Below are positions 1 to 8,696 of a stretch of 64,000 nucleotides of DNA, one piece after another. The stretch's first letter is position 1; each line of letters starts with the position of its first letter. The notes beneath the pieces are model-generated. The model saw only the letters and a list, made by a program, of their open reading frames with translations. It was not told the DNA's origin and did no database searches. Origin of the DNA: Sphingobacteriales bacterium (lineage in GTDB: Bacteria > Bacteroidota > Bacteroidia > Chitinophagales > Chitinophagaceae); NCBI GenBank assembly GCA_016219985.1, contig JACRJO010000022.1, positions 124,001-188,000 of the forward strand. The letters run 5' to 3'. A program made the translations under genes and the position numbers.

Positions 1-969
1 TTCCGGGTGGCCAATGGTAAAATCCATGATATGTTTATCCACCAGTTCTGAAGCCATGGGCTGCTGTTTCAAGGCCAGCTTATTGGCCTCCATTGCTTCA
101 ATGATAGAGCGGCAATGAATACAGACCAGGGCGGTTTCTTTGGGGGGCAGGTCCAACAGGTTAAGTTTTACCTCTGTTACAAAAGCCAGGGTCCCTTCTG
201 AACCGGCGATCAGTTTACACAGGTTAAAGGGTTCTCCCCCTGCCGTAAATGGCTGCATAGCGAGTAAGCTGTCCAGGGCGTAACCGGTATTACGGCGATG
301 CACAGCCGCAGCAGGAAAATGATCCCGGATCAGTTGCTGCCGGCGGGGATCCGATAAGAGCTGATCGAGTTTTGCGTATATCTCCTGTTTGAAGGAAGGG
401 GTTTCAGCCCTGTCCCGGATGGATTCCTGCCTGAAGAACACTTCCGATCCATCGCTTAACAAAGCGGTCACTTCCAGTACATGATCCCGGGCTGAACCCC
501 AGGCAATGCTGTGCAGGCCACAGGAATTATTTCCGAGCATTCCACCGATCATCGCCCTGCTCGCCGTGGAGGTTTCGGGCCCGTACATCAGTCCCGCTGC
601 TTCGAGGTAATGGTTCAGGTCGTCACGGATCACACCCGGTTGCACCCGTACCCATTTCTCTTCCTTATTAAGTTCCAGGATTTTTGTAAAGTATTTGGAA
701 ATATCCACCACGATCCCGTTCCCCACCACCTGCCCGGCCAGTGAAGTGCCGGCTGCTCTCGGGATCAGCGTGGTTTGATGGTCCCGGGCAAACTGTACCA
801 GTTTTTTTATGTCGGCCATCGATGCGGGTATGGCCACAGCGAGCGGTCGTTCCTGGTACACCGATGCGTCGGTGGAATAAGCCATTAGCTGTGCCTGGTG
901 TATGGCACTCTCATCAAAGAATAAAAGTCCATCCAGGGTTTGATCCAGCCGGGCTAACGGGTCTCGCAT
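1..969 (-). CDS. FAD-linked oxidase, YdiJ/GlcD-like, N-terminal part (runs off the window)
   Basis: The frame opens with an ATG at 967-969 and stays open to the window edge, so only the first 323 residues are visible. They fit the N-terminal FAD-binding (PCMH-type) domain of the D-lactate/D-2-hydroxyglutarate/glycolate dehydrogenase family: IPRAAGTSLAGQ near residue 90 and IGGMLGNNSCG near residue 160 are the FAD pyrophosphate-binding signatures, and LIAGSEGTLAF follows near residue 275. The family oxidises 2-hydroxy acids. Long members such as YdiJ carry a C-terminal 4Fe-4S domain, which would lie to the left of the window. The FAD domain call is firm; the substrate is not visible. Confidence 0.85.
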   Translation of the reverse strand, partial: MRDPLARLDQTLDGLLFFDESAIHQAQLMAYSTDASVYQERPLAVAIPASMADIKKLVQFARDHQTTLIPRAAGTSLAGQVVGNGIVVDISKYFTKILELNKEEKWVRVQPGVIRDDLNHYLEAAGLMYGPETSTASRAMIGGMLGNNSCGLHSIAWGSARDHVLEVTALLSDGSEVFFRQESIRDRAETPSFKQEIYAKLDQLLSDPRRQQLIRDHFPAAAVHRRNTGYALDSLLAMQPFTAGGEPFNLCKLIAGSEGTLAFVTEVKLNLLDLPPKETALVCIHCRSIIEAMEANKLALKQQPMASELVDKHIMDFTIGHPE

Positions 970-1044
970 AAAGCATCAGCATTATTCTTCTCCAAATTTA
1001 GTCCCTTTATGGGAGGAACCCGGGAAATTCAGCGAAGGATTCTT

Positions 1045-1527
1045 TCAACCAGCGGCTTTCAGCGCTTTCTTCCGGTTCTTCTTGAAAAGCCGGAAAGCCT
1101 CCCCGTTAAAATAAGAAGCGGCTTGTTGTACGGCTCCTTTGCGTGTCAGTTTATCCGTGGTTTCAATGGCGGTGACCCGGCCGGCCAATCCTTTTTCTTT
1201 TTCAATGGCATTGTTCAGTCCTTCTTTAGCTTTTCCCGGACCAAATAAATAAAGAAATTCATCCTGCCGAAGGTGATCAACCAGGGTTTTAAAAAAATGC
1301 TGACGCTGGTTGTGCTGACGATGTTGCTTTTTCTCCTGGTCATTCAGAAAGGACTGGCCAAAGCGTGCCATTACCCTCCCCTCCCCGGGGATGCGTATCC
1401 TGGATTCCACCCCGGAAACCAGTTTCTCCACAACCGGCGGGGCTTCATTCACCAGGTGAATGATATAGGCGCTTTCCTGGTCAAGCCAGATACCGGCTTT
1501 TTTTTCAGGCGGCTTCATCTTTTTCAT
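1045..1527 (-). CDS. Conserved hypothetical, possible bacterial eRF1-like (BaeRF) protein
   Basis: A 160-residue basic cytosolic protein with no signal peptide or membrane segment. The start KKAGIWLDQESAYIIHL resembles the GIWxDxxxAxI opening of bacterial proteins related to the eRF1/Pelota fold, and the middle part (FFKTLVDHL, EFLYLFGPGKAKEGL) fits the same alpha/beta layout. That assignment is from memory of the pattern only. An upstream in-frame ATG at 1572 would add 15 residues; I prefer 1527 because the homologous opening begins just after it. Codon use matches the neighbours. Confidence 0.6.
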   Translation of the reverse strand: MKKMKPPEKKAGIWLDQESAYIIHLVNEAPPVVEKLVSGVESRIRIPGEGRVMARFGQSFLNDQEKKQHRQHNQRQHFFKTLVDHLRQDEFLYLFGPGKAKEGLNNAIEKEKGLAGRVTAIETTDKLTRKGAVQQAASYFNGEAFRLFKKNRKKALKAAG

Positions 1528-1637
1528 GATTTGCTGTTTTAGGATCGGGATATCCCTGTACCAAAATTCCATTGCCGGCGGGGGCAGAACAAAGAATCAT
1601 CCTCATAAAGGAAGATGAGCTTACTCAAGAAACCGGT

Positions 1638-2936
1638 TTATTTCAGCAGCCGGTAAATATCCCTGTAATAAATGATCCTGCCTTTGCTGTCTGCCTGGGC
1701 CGGCATATAGACCACAAAAACAGGTACAGGCGCTGCCAGTTTCTGGTAAACAGGTTTCTGCTCCCGGAAACAGGATTGCAGGAAAGCGGTATCCAGCTGA
1801 TGAGACAACAGGTGATTTCCCAGCTCGATGGGATCTTCCAGGCGGATACAACCATGACTGAAATAGCGGGAGGCGGAAAAGAAAGCGGTCTTATTATTCG
1901 TATCATGCAGGTACACCCCGTAAGGTGTGGTAATATTGAATTTGATCACCCCCAGGGCATTGTCGCAACCGGTGGATTGCCGGATCGTGTACGGGAAATA
2001 GCCGGCGTGAAAAGAAGACCAGTCCAGCCGGTGATGATTGACCACCCGGCCGCTTCCGTCAATCACCTGCATATTTTTGGCATCTAACCAGGACGGGTTA
2101 TTTTTTATGATGGGCAGGTATTCATTAAACGTAATACTCCTTGGCACATACCAGTACGGGTATAAAATAGCCTGGTCGCACCAGGCCGCAAATCGGGGTG
2201 TGGGGGTGGATGGTTTCCCCAGCACTGTTTTCATATTCAGCAGCAGTTTCCCTTTTTCATAATAGTACAGGCGGGCGGCAGGCTGGTTTACCACGATCAG
2301 CTGGTCAAACCGGAAATGATGGATCCAGCGATAATAATTCATGGAAACCCGGAGCCGTTGTACCGTATCTTTCCGGTTCTTGGATAACTGGCGGGCCAGT
2401 TCCTTTTTCAAATACCGGTAAGCCGAATCGGCCGGTTCCAGCAATTCAGCCGTCAGGCTTAGTTCCGCAGCGGATTTCACATTCTGCAGGCAAAGCAGGA
2501 TCTTGTCTTCATCTGCTGCCGTATATTTTTCAGCTACTGCGTCAAAGCCCACCCAGGGTTTGAGTTTATACCCCTGGAAAATATCTTTAAAAACAGCAAT
2601 GGCGGCATCGGTAAAATAGCGGTCGTTTTCCATCTGCAGCAGCGAGTCGGTTTCCCCGCCCTCCCTCTCTTTTTCCAAAACGGGTAAATGATATTTCTCC
2701 GCAATCAGCCCGTAATAGGCAGCCGAATCCATCAGGACCAGTAATTGATTCCGTAAAAGAGGGGCTTCCCCGTTCGCCGCAAACCAGAAAAGCGCACCGC
2801 CATTTTGCTGGTAAAACCGGTCCACCAATGCAGGATAAATAAGAGGTTCCCTTTCCGGCCGGCCTGCCGCTGCGGGCACAGGAACCCGGTTTATAAAAAA
2901 GGCGATACAAAGGAAAAAGAACCACTGTTTCATCAA
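1638..2936 (-). CDS. L,D-transpeptidase, YcbB/LdtD type
   Basis: 432 residues with an N-terminal signal peptide (ends about residue 24). The C-terminal half is a YkuD catalytic domain: His344 in VYLHDT and the hallmark SHGCIR with His361, catalytic Cys363 and Arg365. The N-terminal part (about 30-200) is the long alpha-helical region seen in YcbB-like enzymes. The family forms 3-3 crosslinks in peptidoglycan, or anchors proteins to it, in the periplasm. The start is MMKQ; the second Met is equally possible. It is a single gene with about 75 nt to the next gene on the same strand. Confidence 0.9.
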   Translation of the reverse strand: MMKQWFFFLCIAFFINRVPVPAAAGRPEREPLIYPALVDRFYQQNGGALFWFAANGEAPLLRNQLLVLMDSAAYYGLIAEKYHLPVLEKEREGGETDSLLQMENDRYFTDAAIAVFKDIFQGYKLKPWVGFDAVAEKYTAADEDKILLCLQNVKSAAELSLTAELLEPADSAYRYLKKELARQLSKNRKDTVQRLRVSMNYYRWIHHFRFDQLIVVNQPAARLYYYEKGKLLLNMKTVLGKPSTPTPRFAAWCDQAILYPYWYVPRSITFNEYLPIIKNNPSWLDAKNMQVIDGSGRVVNHHRLDWSSFHAGYFPYTIRQSTGCDNALGVIKFNITTPYGVYLHDTNNKTAFFSASRYFSHGCIRLEDPIELGNHLLSHQLDTAFLQSCFREQKPVYQKLAAPVPVFVVYMPAQADSKGRIIYYRDIYRLLK

Positions 2937-3010
2937 CCCGAATATGGAGCAATAAACAGCAAAAAAAAATGAACCGCATCAAGCGGGTCTATGAGAGATG
3001 TCAGCCCTGA

Positions 3011-4675
3011 TCAACGGATAAAACCGGGAAGTTCATCAAAATACTTTGCCTGCTCCTTATCGAAAAGGAGATCCTTTACCCCGAACAGGAAAGATTTATA
3101 CGCCGTAAATATCTCCCGGTTGAAATTCAGCAGCGTGGTGATCTCCGTCTCATTCACTGATCCTGCCGTGGTTTCCCGGTACAGGTCTTTGAGAGACTGG
3201 GTGTACCCCGTGGTAACCTGCTGGTACAAACGGGCCAGTTCAGCAAACCGCGATGCCGCTGCGGCTTTCTCCACCCCGTACAGTTCCCTGCAAAAGCTAT
3301 CCATCAGCTCCCGGCTTTTCCGGTAAAACTCATACTTGATATCGTTGGCTGAATTCTCCAGTTGTACCATATCCGGGACCGCGTCTTTCATGCTTTTCGC
3401 AGCATACATCAGGTTCCGGACTGAGGAGATCAGCCTTTCCGCCTTTTCCATTTCCTCCGGCTCTGTTATATGCTTTTGCAACCGGGTATAAAATCCATGC
3501 AATTCCCCATGCAGCAGTTTGATGTACTCATATTTTTCCGGTACCGTCCTTTCGGTAAAAGAAGCGGGCAATTCCATTTCCTGCTGAAACGGGTTATTCC
3601 AATCGTGGCAATGCCAGGCATAATCCAATACGGTGTGAAAAAAATAAACGCTTTCCTTTTCCATGGCCACCAGTGCGGCGGAAGGGACAAAGGGGGATAC
3701 TTTATGAATAAAATGGGATTCTTCCTTATTTTCTGCAAACCGGTTTTCAAGAAACCGGCCGATCTTCCCGAGAAAGGGAGAAAAAAGGGCAATGGTCAGT
3801 AAGTTGACCAGGCTTTGAAAGAATACCAGGGCCAGCAGGCTGTTCCGGATTCCCAGGACATCCTGCACAAACCGGCTCAGCGGCGCCAGGAAGAGCAATA
3901 CCAGTCCTACGGTTACCATATTGAACAGGAAATTGCCCAGGGCCACTCTTTTTTTGGCGGCGGTCCCGTTTATTCCTGCAATAAATAATTTGATCGTAGT
4001 ACCCAGTTCAGAGCCCAAAATAATTCCGGCCGCATCATTAAACTGGATGGCTCCTGTATAGAGTGCACTCAGCGTAATAGCCATCGTGGCGGAACTGCTC
4101 TGGATCAGGGTTGTAATCACAAAACCGGCCAGGAAAAAAACAAGTAGCGGCGCCCCGGCATATTGCCCCGGGTCGAAGACCGTTACCAATCCTTCCATCC
4201 CGTTGCGGATATAGCCAAGCCCGATAAAGAGAAAACTGAAGCCCAGGAAAAAACGGCACCAGTTATACCACTTGCCGGCCCGGTTAAACAGGGCATAACC
4301 AAGTCCTGCCAGACCCGCCACCGGCAGCGCCACTTGTTCAATATTTACATTAAATCCGGCTCCGGCCACGATCCAGCCGGTAACCGTGGTACCCAGGTTG
4401 GCTCCCAGCAAAACCGCTAATGCATTTTGCATCGTGATGATCCCGGCCCCTACAAAGGCGAGTACCATCAGGGCCGTAACTGAACTGCTTTGCAGAACAG
4501 CGGTCACCAGCGCTCCGCCCCCGATGGCCTTTACCCGGCTGGCGGTTTGTTTTCTTAAGAATAATTTGAACTGCCGGCCGGCCAGTTGCTGCAGCGATTC
4601 TTCCATCCAGCGGATTCCCAGTAAAAAAATGGCTACCCCGGCCAGTAGTTTCCAAAAGTCAACAGAAGAGGTCAT
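3011..4675 (-). CDS. Na/Pi cotransporter family protein with PhoU-like C-terminus
   Basis: 554 residues. The membrane part (1-310) has the two inverted QSSS repeats of the NptA/PNaS family: QSSS at 62-65 followed by GANLGTT, and QSSS at 192-195 followed by GSELGTT. These form the sodium and phosphate sites. The C-terminal 220 residues are helical and soluble and resemble a PhoU domain, as in bacterial YjbB-like members. Expected role: sodium-coupled phosphate transport across the inner membrane. It is separated from the upstream gene by a terminator, so it is probably transcribed alone. Confidence 0.9.
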   Translation of the reverse strand: MTSSVDFWKLLAGVAIFLLGIRWMEESLQQLAGRQFKLFLRKQTASRVKAIGGGALVTAVLQSSSVTALMVLAFVGAGIITMQNALAVLLGANLGTTVTGWIVAGAGFNVNIEQVALPVAGLAGLGYALFNRAGKWYNWCRFFLGFSFLFIGLGYIRNGMEGLVTVFDPGQYAGAPLLVFFLAGFVITTLIQSSSATMAITLSALYTGAIQFNDAAGIILGSELGTTIKLFIAGINGTAAKKRVALGNFLFNMVTVGLVLLFLAPLSRFVQDVLGIRNSLLALVFFQSLVNLLTIALFSPFLGKIGRFLENRFAENKEESHFIHKVSPFVPSAALVAMEKESVYFFHTVLDYAWHCHDWNNPFQQEMELPASFTERTVPEKYEYIKLLHGELHGFYTRLQKHITEPEEMEKAERLISSVRNLMYAAKSMKDAVPDMVQLENSANDIKYEFYRKSRELMDSFCRELYGVEKAAAASRFAELARLYQQVTTGYTQSLKDLYRETTAGSVNETEITTLLNFNREIFTAYKSFLFGVKDLLFDKEQAKYFDELPGFIR

Positions 4676-4684
4676 CGGTATAAA

Positions 4685-4714
4685 TTAAAAAACCGGGGTC
4701 CTGATCAACCCCGG
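4685..4714 (-). terminator. Rho-independent terminator of the 4735-4989 gene
   Basis: A perfect 7-bp GC-rich stem (4693-4699 with 4708-4714) and an 8-nt loop, followed on the minus strand by a run of T residues. It lies 20 nt after the stop of the small minus-strand gene. Confidence 0.75.
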
Positions 4715-4734
4715 CTTTGTATGAAATGCAATGC

Positions 4735-4989
4735 TTAGGAGAACAGCGAGCCCTCCTGTATAAAAAAACGGTACAATTTCATCAGCAAAGCCCCGGCTGC
4801 TTTCTTCTTTACCAGCAAAAGCAGCATGCCAAAAAGGGCTATTCCGCCCATCCAGGCTGCAGTGCCCGGGTTAAGGGCGAATTCCGGAGGGCTGATTGCA
4901 TTCACGGAAATTTTTCTTTTGCTTAAAGTTAGCCGAATATCCCCGTGGGGTAAATGAGTTGCATCAAATCGTTGATTGATTCGCCTCAT
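4735..4989 (-). CDS. Small predicted membrane protein
   Basis: 84 residues if it starts at 4989. One hydrophobic segment (about residues 44-62: WMGGIALFGMLLLLV) is followed by three lysines, giving a single-pass topology. An in-frame GTG (VNAISPPEF) would give a shorter protein of about 54 residues. That form may be more likely, because the first 30 residues look unlike a protein start. A clear terminator directly downstream supports a real transcript. I do not recognise the family. Confidence 0.5.
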   Translation of the reverse strand: MRRINQRFDATHLPHGDIRLTLSKRKISVNAISPPEFALNPGTAAWMGGIALFGMLLLLVKKKAAGALLMKLYRFFIQEGSLFS

Positions 4990-5036
4990 GCCGGTAATTT
5001 TGAAGAAAGAGGAGATTTGAAGAACCCATTCCAGCT

Positions 5037-6215
5037 ATGAGCCATTTAAAAAAACTGATCCACATGGGCTATTCTCCCCGTAACCGGGTACAACTGGTGC
5101 AGGGCGGGGCCGCATACTTCAGAAAGCTGGAAGAACTGGTTAAAAAATCCACGCATAGCATTCACCTGCAGTTTTATATTTTCCTTGCGGATGAAACGGG
5201 GCAGGACGTAATAATATCCCTGAAGGAAGCTGCGGCCAGGGGCGTGGCTGTTTACCTGCAACTGGATGCCTATGCCTCGCAGGGCCTTCCCCAAAAGACG
5301 GTAAACGAACTCCGGGAGGCCGGTGTACAGGTAAAATGGTTTGCCTCCCTGTTTAAAAGCCGGCATTTTTATTTCGGGAGGAGGCTGCACCATAAAGTCA
5401 TCGTGGTGGACGGATGCTATGCCCTGGTCGGGGGCAATAATATCTGCAACCGGTATAATGACCTGCCCGGCGAACCGGCCTGGCTGGATATGGCCGTGTA
5501 TTGTGAAGGGGAAGCCTCTTACGTGGTGTACCATATCTGCCGCCGGATGTGGGGAGAAAAAATAAACAGCCCGGTTGTTAACTGGAAAACGATTGATGCC
5601 TTCTGCAACCTTATTCCCCCGGCGGAACATACGGAGGTGCGGGTCCGGCAAAACGACTGGGTAAAACGAAAAGTGCAGATCTGGCGATCCTATCTGGAGG
5701 TCTTTAACAAAGCGGAAAATGAACTGCTGATCATGTGCAGTTATTTTTTGCCGGGTATTTTATACCGTCGCAAACTGGCGCAGGCGGTTAAAAGAGGAGT
5801 TACCGTGAAAGTGGTCCTCGCCGGTATTTCTGATATCCGGATCGCCAAACATGCCGAGCGGTTCCTGTACGACTGGATGCTGAAGAACCAGATTGCCATT
5901 TACGAATACCAGGAAACGGTATTGCATGCGAAAGTAGCCACCTGTGATAATAACTGGACCACCGTGGGCTCCTACAATGTAAACAATATAAGCGCTTATG
6001 CCAGCCTGGAACTGAACCTGGATATCCGGAACAGGGCTTTTGCCGGGCATACCCGGGATGTCATTTACCATATCATCAGTAACCATTGCAAAGAGATCAC
6101 CCGGGAAAACTACCGCTCCTCCACCCGTTTTCTCCGGAGGGCCTGGCAACGGCTTTGTTATGGATTCTTCAATACCGTGCTCAAATTATTTACTTTCTAT
6201 TTCAGGCAGGAATAG
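5037..6215 (+). CDS. Phospholipase D-like cardiolipin synthase (ClsB-like)
   Basis: 392 residues with two HKD motifs: His118-x-Lys120-x4-Asp125 followed by GGNN, and His297-x-Lys299-x4-Asp304 followed by GSYN. These form the two halves of the phospholipase D active site. No N-terminal membrane segments are seen, which matches ClsB rather than ClsA. Expected activity is transphosphatidylation at the inner membrane to make cardiolipin or a related lipid. It converges on the next gene with only 2 nt between stops. Confidence 0.85.
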   Translation: MSHLKKLIHMGYSPRNRVQLVQGGAAYFRKLEELVKKSTHSIHLQFYIFLADETGQDVIISLKEAAARGVAVYLQLDAYASQGLPQKTVNELREAGVQVKWFASLFKSRHFYFGRRLHHKVIVVDGCYALVGGNNICNRYNDLPGEPAWLDMAVYCEGEASYVVYHICRRMWGEKINSPVVNWKTIDAFCNLIPPAEHTEVRVRQNDWVKRKVQIWRSYLEVFNKAENELLIMCSYFLPGILYRRKLAQAVKRGVTVKVVLAGISDIRIAKHAERFLYDWMLKNQIAIYEYQETVLHAKVATCDNNWTTVGSYNVNNISAYASLELNLDIRNRAFAGHTRDVIYHIISNHCKEITRENYRSSTRFLRRAWQRLCYGFFNTVLKLFTFYFRQE

Positions 6216-6217
6216 TA

Positions 6218-7228
6218 TCATTCACCCTGTATTCTTTTTACCAGGGAGCTGAACGCGGCCCGGTCCCAGCCGGCAAACCGCCCTCTTTGCACCAGCATTT
6301 TATTATCATCGGGATGCTGCAGGTAATAGTAAAATACAAACGGGGCTCCCGCATTTCTCCACCCTATTTGCTCACCGAAACGAAGGTCATTGAACACAAG
6401 GGTATCGTTCCGGTTCTGCACGGCATAATAGCCTTTGGAAAAACGGATCAGCTTTTGCAGGTCTTCGTGATCCTGTACCGGCCGGAGCAGGGAATCATTC
6501 CGGGGGACGAGGTGAAAATCGATCGTAGCCTTTTTATCATAGAGAGAACGATACCCGATAAGATACCCGGAATCGGTGGATGCCACGACATACCAGAGCC
6601 AGTTGTTCAGCGGGGTGGGTGTAGTGAAATACCCGGTAGGACGGATCTGCTGCTGCTCAAAAATCCGGTTTACCTCCTGGTCGATCTTTATTTTGTTGAG
6701 CCCGCAGTATAATAGGTACACTGTACTCATGATGAGCCCGAAGCGGTTCCACCAGTGCCGGCGGCGATCCCTCCTCCCCAGGATCAGCAGTGCAGCAAAA
6801 GCAATACCCAGCCAGACAGAGAAGAACGGGTCGGCCACAAATATCCAGTTATAGGAAACGCGGTGGTGACTGAAGGGCTCAAACCAACCGGCGCCATATA
6901 CATTCATTCCATCCAGCAGTAAATGAATCAGCACCTGGGCGCCAAAGAAAAGAATCCATTTTTTCAAGGGAATATTATGCGGCCGGTGCCAGCGCTCAGC
7001 CGCCAGGGCAAGCAACGGAGTGATCAGCAGGGCAAACAGGAAGGAATGGGTGAATCCGCGGTGCGCTAATAAATTCTCGGCTGTACTGCTCCAGGTAGCA
7101 GCTATGAAATCGATATCCGGGATACTCTGGGCCAGCGCTCCCCAGAGCAGGGCCTTCTTACCCAATTTCTTCCCGGCAAAGGTCTCTCCCAGGCAGGCGC
7201 CTAAAGCGATATGCGTGAGCGTATCCAT
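6218..7228 (-). CDS. Membrane-bound metal-dependent hydrolase, YdjM family
   Basis: 336 residues. The first 65 carry the family's conserved residues: His6 in THIALG, Asp38 and Asp40 in PDID, and HRGFTHS (His56, His61). Four membrane segments follow in the first half, and the C-terminal 170 residues form a soluble domain. The family is annotated as predicted membrane metal-dependent hydrolases related to E. coli YdjM; the true substrate is unknown. It is the last gene of a probable operon, 16 nt after the preceding gene. Confidence 0.8.
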   Translation of the reverse strand: MDTLTHIALGACLGETFAGKKLGKKALLWGALAQSIPDIDFIAATWSSTAENLLAHRGFTHSFLFALLITPLLALAAERWHRPHNIPLKKWILFFGAQVLIHLLLDGMNVYGAGWFEPFSHHRVSYNWIFVADPFFSVWLGIAFAALLILGRRDRRRHWWNRFGLIMSTVYLLYCGLNKIKIDQEVNRIFEQQQIRPTGYFTTPTPLNNWLWYVVASTDSGYLIGYRSLYDKKATIDFHLVPRNDSLLRPVQDHEDLQKLIRFSKGYYAVQNRNDTLVFNDLRFGEQIGWRNAGAPFVFYYYLQHPDDNKMLVQRGRFAGWDRAAFSSLVKRIQGE

Positions 7229-7244
7229 AAACTACTGCAATGTA

Positions 7245-7745
7245 TCAAAATTCAAGACAGGACTGAATGATCTTCTTCCATTCAGGTGTCCCCAGGGTTT
7301 CAGCTGTCAGCTGCGCGGTGGCATCTGTTGCAACGGGAAATTTCACTTCCACTTTGTATAACATGCATTCGCAATAGTTCTTCGCTTTTACTTCTCCCAG
7401 TCCTCCTTTCGCCGAATTAATGCACTCGGCCAGGAACCCATTCCGGTCCTTTGTTTCCCAGAAACCGGCCAGGCAGGTCTCTATCTCCTTCCTCCATTCC
7501 GGAGTTTCCAAATCCAATCCGGTACCGGCTTTTGCGATATCCGGGTATTTTTCTTCCACCCGGAACTGCATGCAATAACAATAGAATCTTGCCGTATCCT
7601 CACTCATCCCTTTTTGGGCGGATTTAATACATTCGGTGATAAACGCATAACGCTCGGCGGACGGCCATCCTTTCGTTTCACCGGTCTGACCTGATACCAT
7701 ACCGGAAAAACAAATAAGCAGGCAGAGGGCAATTATTTTTTTCAT
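7245..7745 (-). CDS. Exported cysteine-rich protein with an internal tandem duplication
   Basis: 166 residues starting at MKKIIALCLL, which begins a clean signal peptide cleaved after SGQ. The mature part holds two copies of a unit of about 65 residues: F-x-x-ECI-x-SA-x-x-G, then YC-x-CM (first) or YCECM (second), then VE-x-K-P, and finally TPEW-K, I, C-L. Each copy has four cysteines in matching positions, suggesting two disulphide-linked lobes. I do not recognise a named family. It lies upstream of and close to the YdjM-like gene. Confidence 0.75.
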   Translation of the reverse strand: MKKIIALCLLICFSGMVSGQTGETKGWPSAERYAFITECIKSAQKGMSEDTARFYCYCMQFRVEEKYPDIAKAGTGLDLETPEWRKEIETCLAGFWETKDRNGFLAECINSAKGGLGEVKAKNYCECMLYKVEVKFPVATDATAQLTAETLGTPEWKKIIQSCLEF

Positions 7746-7810
7746 ACCGTAAGTTACTGATTTGCCGGGAGGTCCCATCATTCTTACAAGCCCCGCATTT
7801 GACGGTTGAA

Positions 7811-8581
7811 TCACCAACGCCGCAACTGCTGTTTACAGAAAACCCATTCAGGGGTATACAGGGCTTCCGTACCGGGAATGGCATACCAGGGCCCTGGCTC
7901 CCTGCAGGCCGGGTTAATAAGCAGGTGAATATCCTGCGCCGGCTGGTAACCCTGGACCAGCAGGAAGCGTTTCTGTCCCTGCATATTGACCGCCATATCC
8001 GTAACAAGTACGGCATGACCCGGAAACCCTCCGCGAATAAGTACATCTCCTGTTTGAATATCATTGAAGTCCGGAACCGGCTGCAACTGCTTTTCCAGGG
8101 AGGCCGATCCGCACCAACCAAAAACAATGGTGAGGTATCGTTCAAACGCGGCCCTGTCACCGCTGTTCTTCCACGCGTAAACCCTGCCTTCATAATCGGT
8201 GAAGCGGATAGCCCCATACTGGCGGCTTTCAAAAAGATATTCCGCCCTCAGCCGCATTACCACATCCGCACATTGCTGTAAATCCGTTTTGCCGCAAGGC
8301 ATATCCACTACGGCAAACTGGGCCGCCTGGTTCTTTTTAGGCAACCCATTATATAGATAAACTGTTTTTTCTTTTTTCAGCGGCAGGACCCTGAGCCAGG
8401 CCGCAAAAGAACCGGGAGCAGCCGGTACCCGGTTGAATCCGGGCGGCGGTGGAATAGCGGCTATATTTTTATAATAAACTGAACCGGGGGCCAGGCCGCT
8501 ATTGATACCAGGGCGCTGCTCCCCTTTTTGCCGGCAGGACATGATCAGGATGAGCCATACATAAACCGGGAAATACCGCAT
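7811..8581 (-). CDS. DUF4846-domain lipoprotein
   Basis: 256 residues starting at MRYFPVYVW, with a lipobox around IMSC, so a probable lipoprotein. The body matches DUF4846: an N-terminal PPPGFNR segment, the middle AFERYLTIVF, and a DVLIRGGFPGHAVLV segment typical of the family. Function is unknown. In this position it may form an operon with the two genes downstream (65 and 16 nt gaps). An upstream in-frame start at 8656 is rejected because it would run into the preceding gene's terminator and bury the signal peptide. Confidence 0.8.
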   Translation of the reverse strand: MRYFPVYVWLILIMSCRQKGEQRPGINSGLAPGSVYYKNIAAIPPPPGFNRVPAAPGSFAAWLRVLPLKKEKTVYLYNGLPKKNQAAQFAVVDMPCGKTDLQQCADVVMRLRAEYLFESRQYGAIRFTDYEGRVYAWKNSGDRAAFERYLTIVFGWCGSASLEKQLQPVPDFNDIQTGDVLIRGGFPGHAVLVTDMAVNMQGQKRFLLVQGYQPAQDIHLLINPACREPGPWYAIPGTEALYTPEWVFCKQQLRRW

Positions 8582-8640
8582 ACAATCTTTAAGAGTCGCT
8601 TCTTCCTGGTTTCCATATCCCCCGCCCGTTCTTTCAAAAA

Positions 8641-8673
8641 TAAAAAGCCCCGTCACTGCAGGCAGGACGGGGC
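8641..8673 (-). terminator. Rho-independent terminator of the T9SS cargo gene
   Basis: A perfect 8-bp stem (8647-8654 with 8666-8673) and 11-nt loop, followed on the minus strand by a T run. It lies 24 nt after the stop of the large T9SS gene. Confidence 0.8.
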
Positions 8674-8696
8674 TGTAGGCATTCAGCGAAACAATG

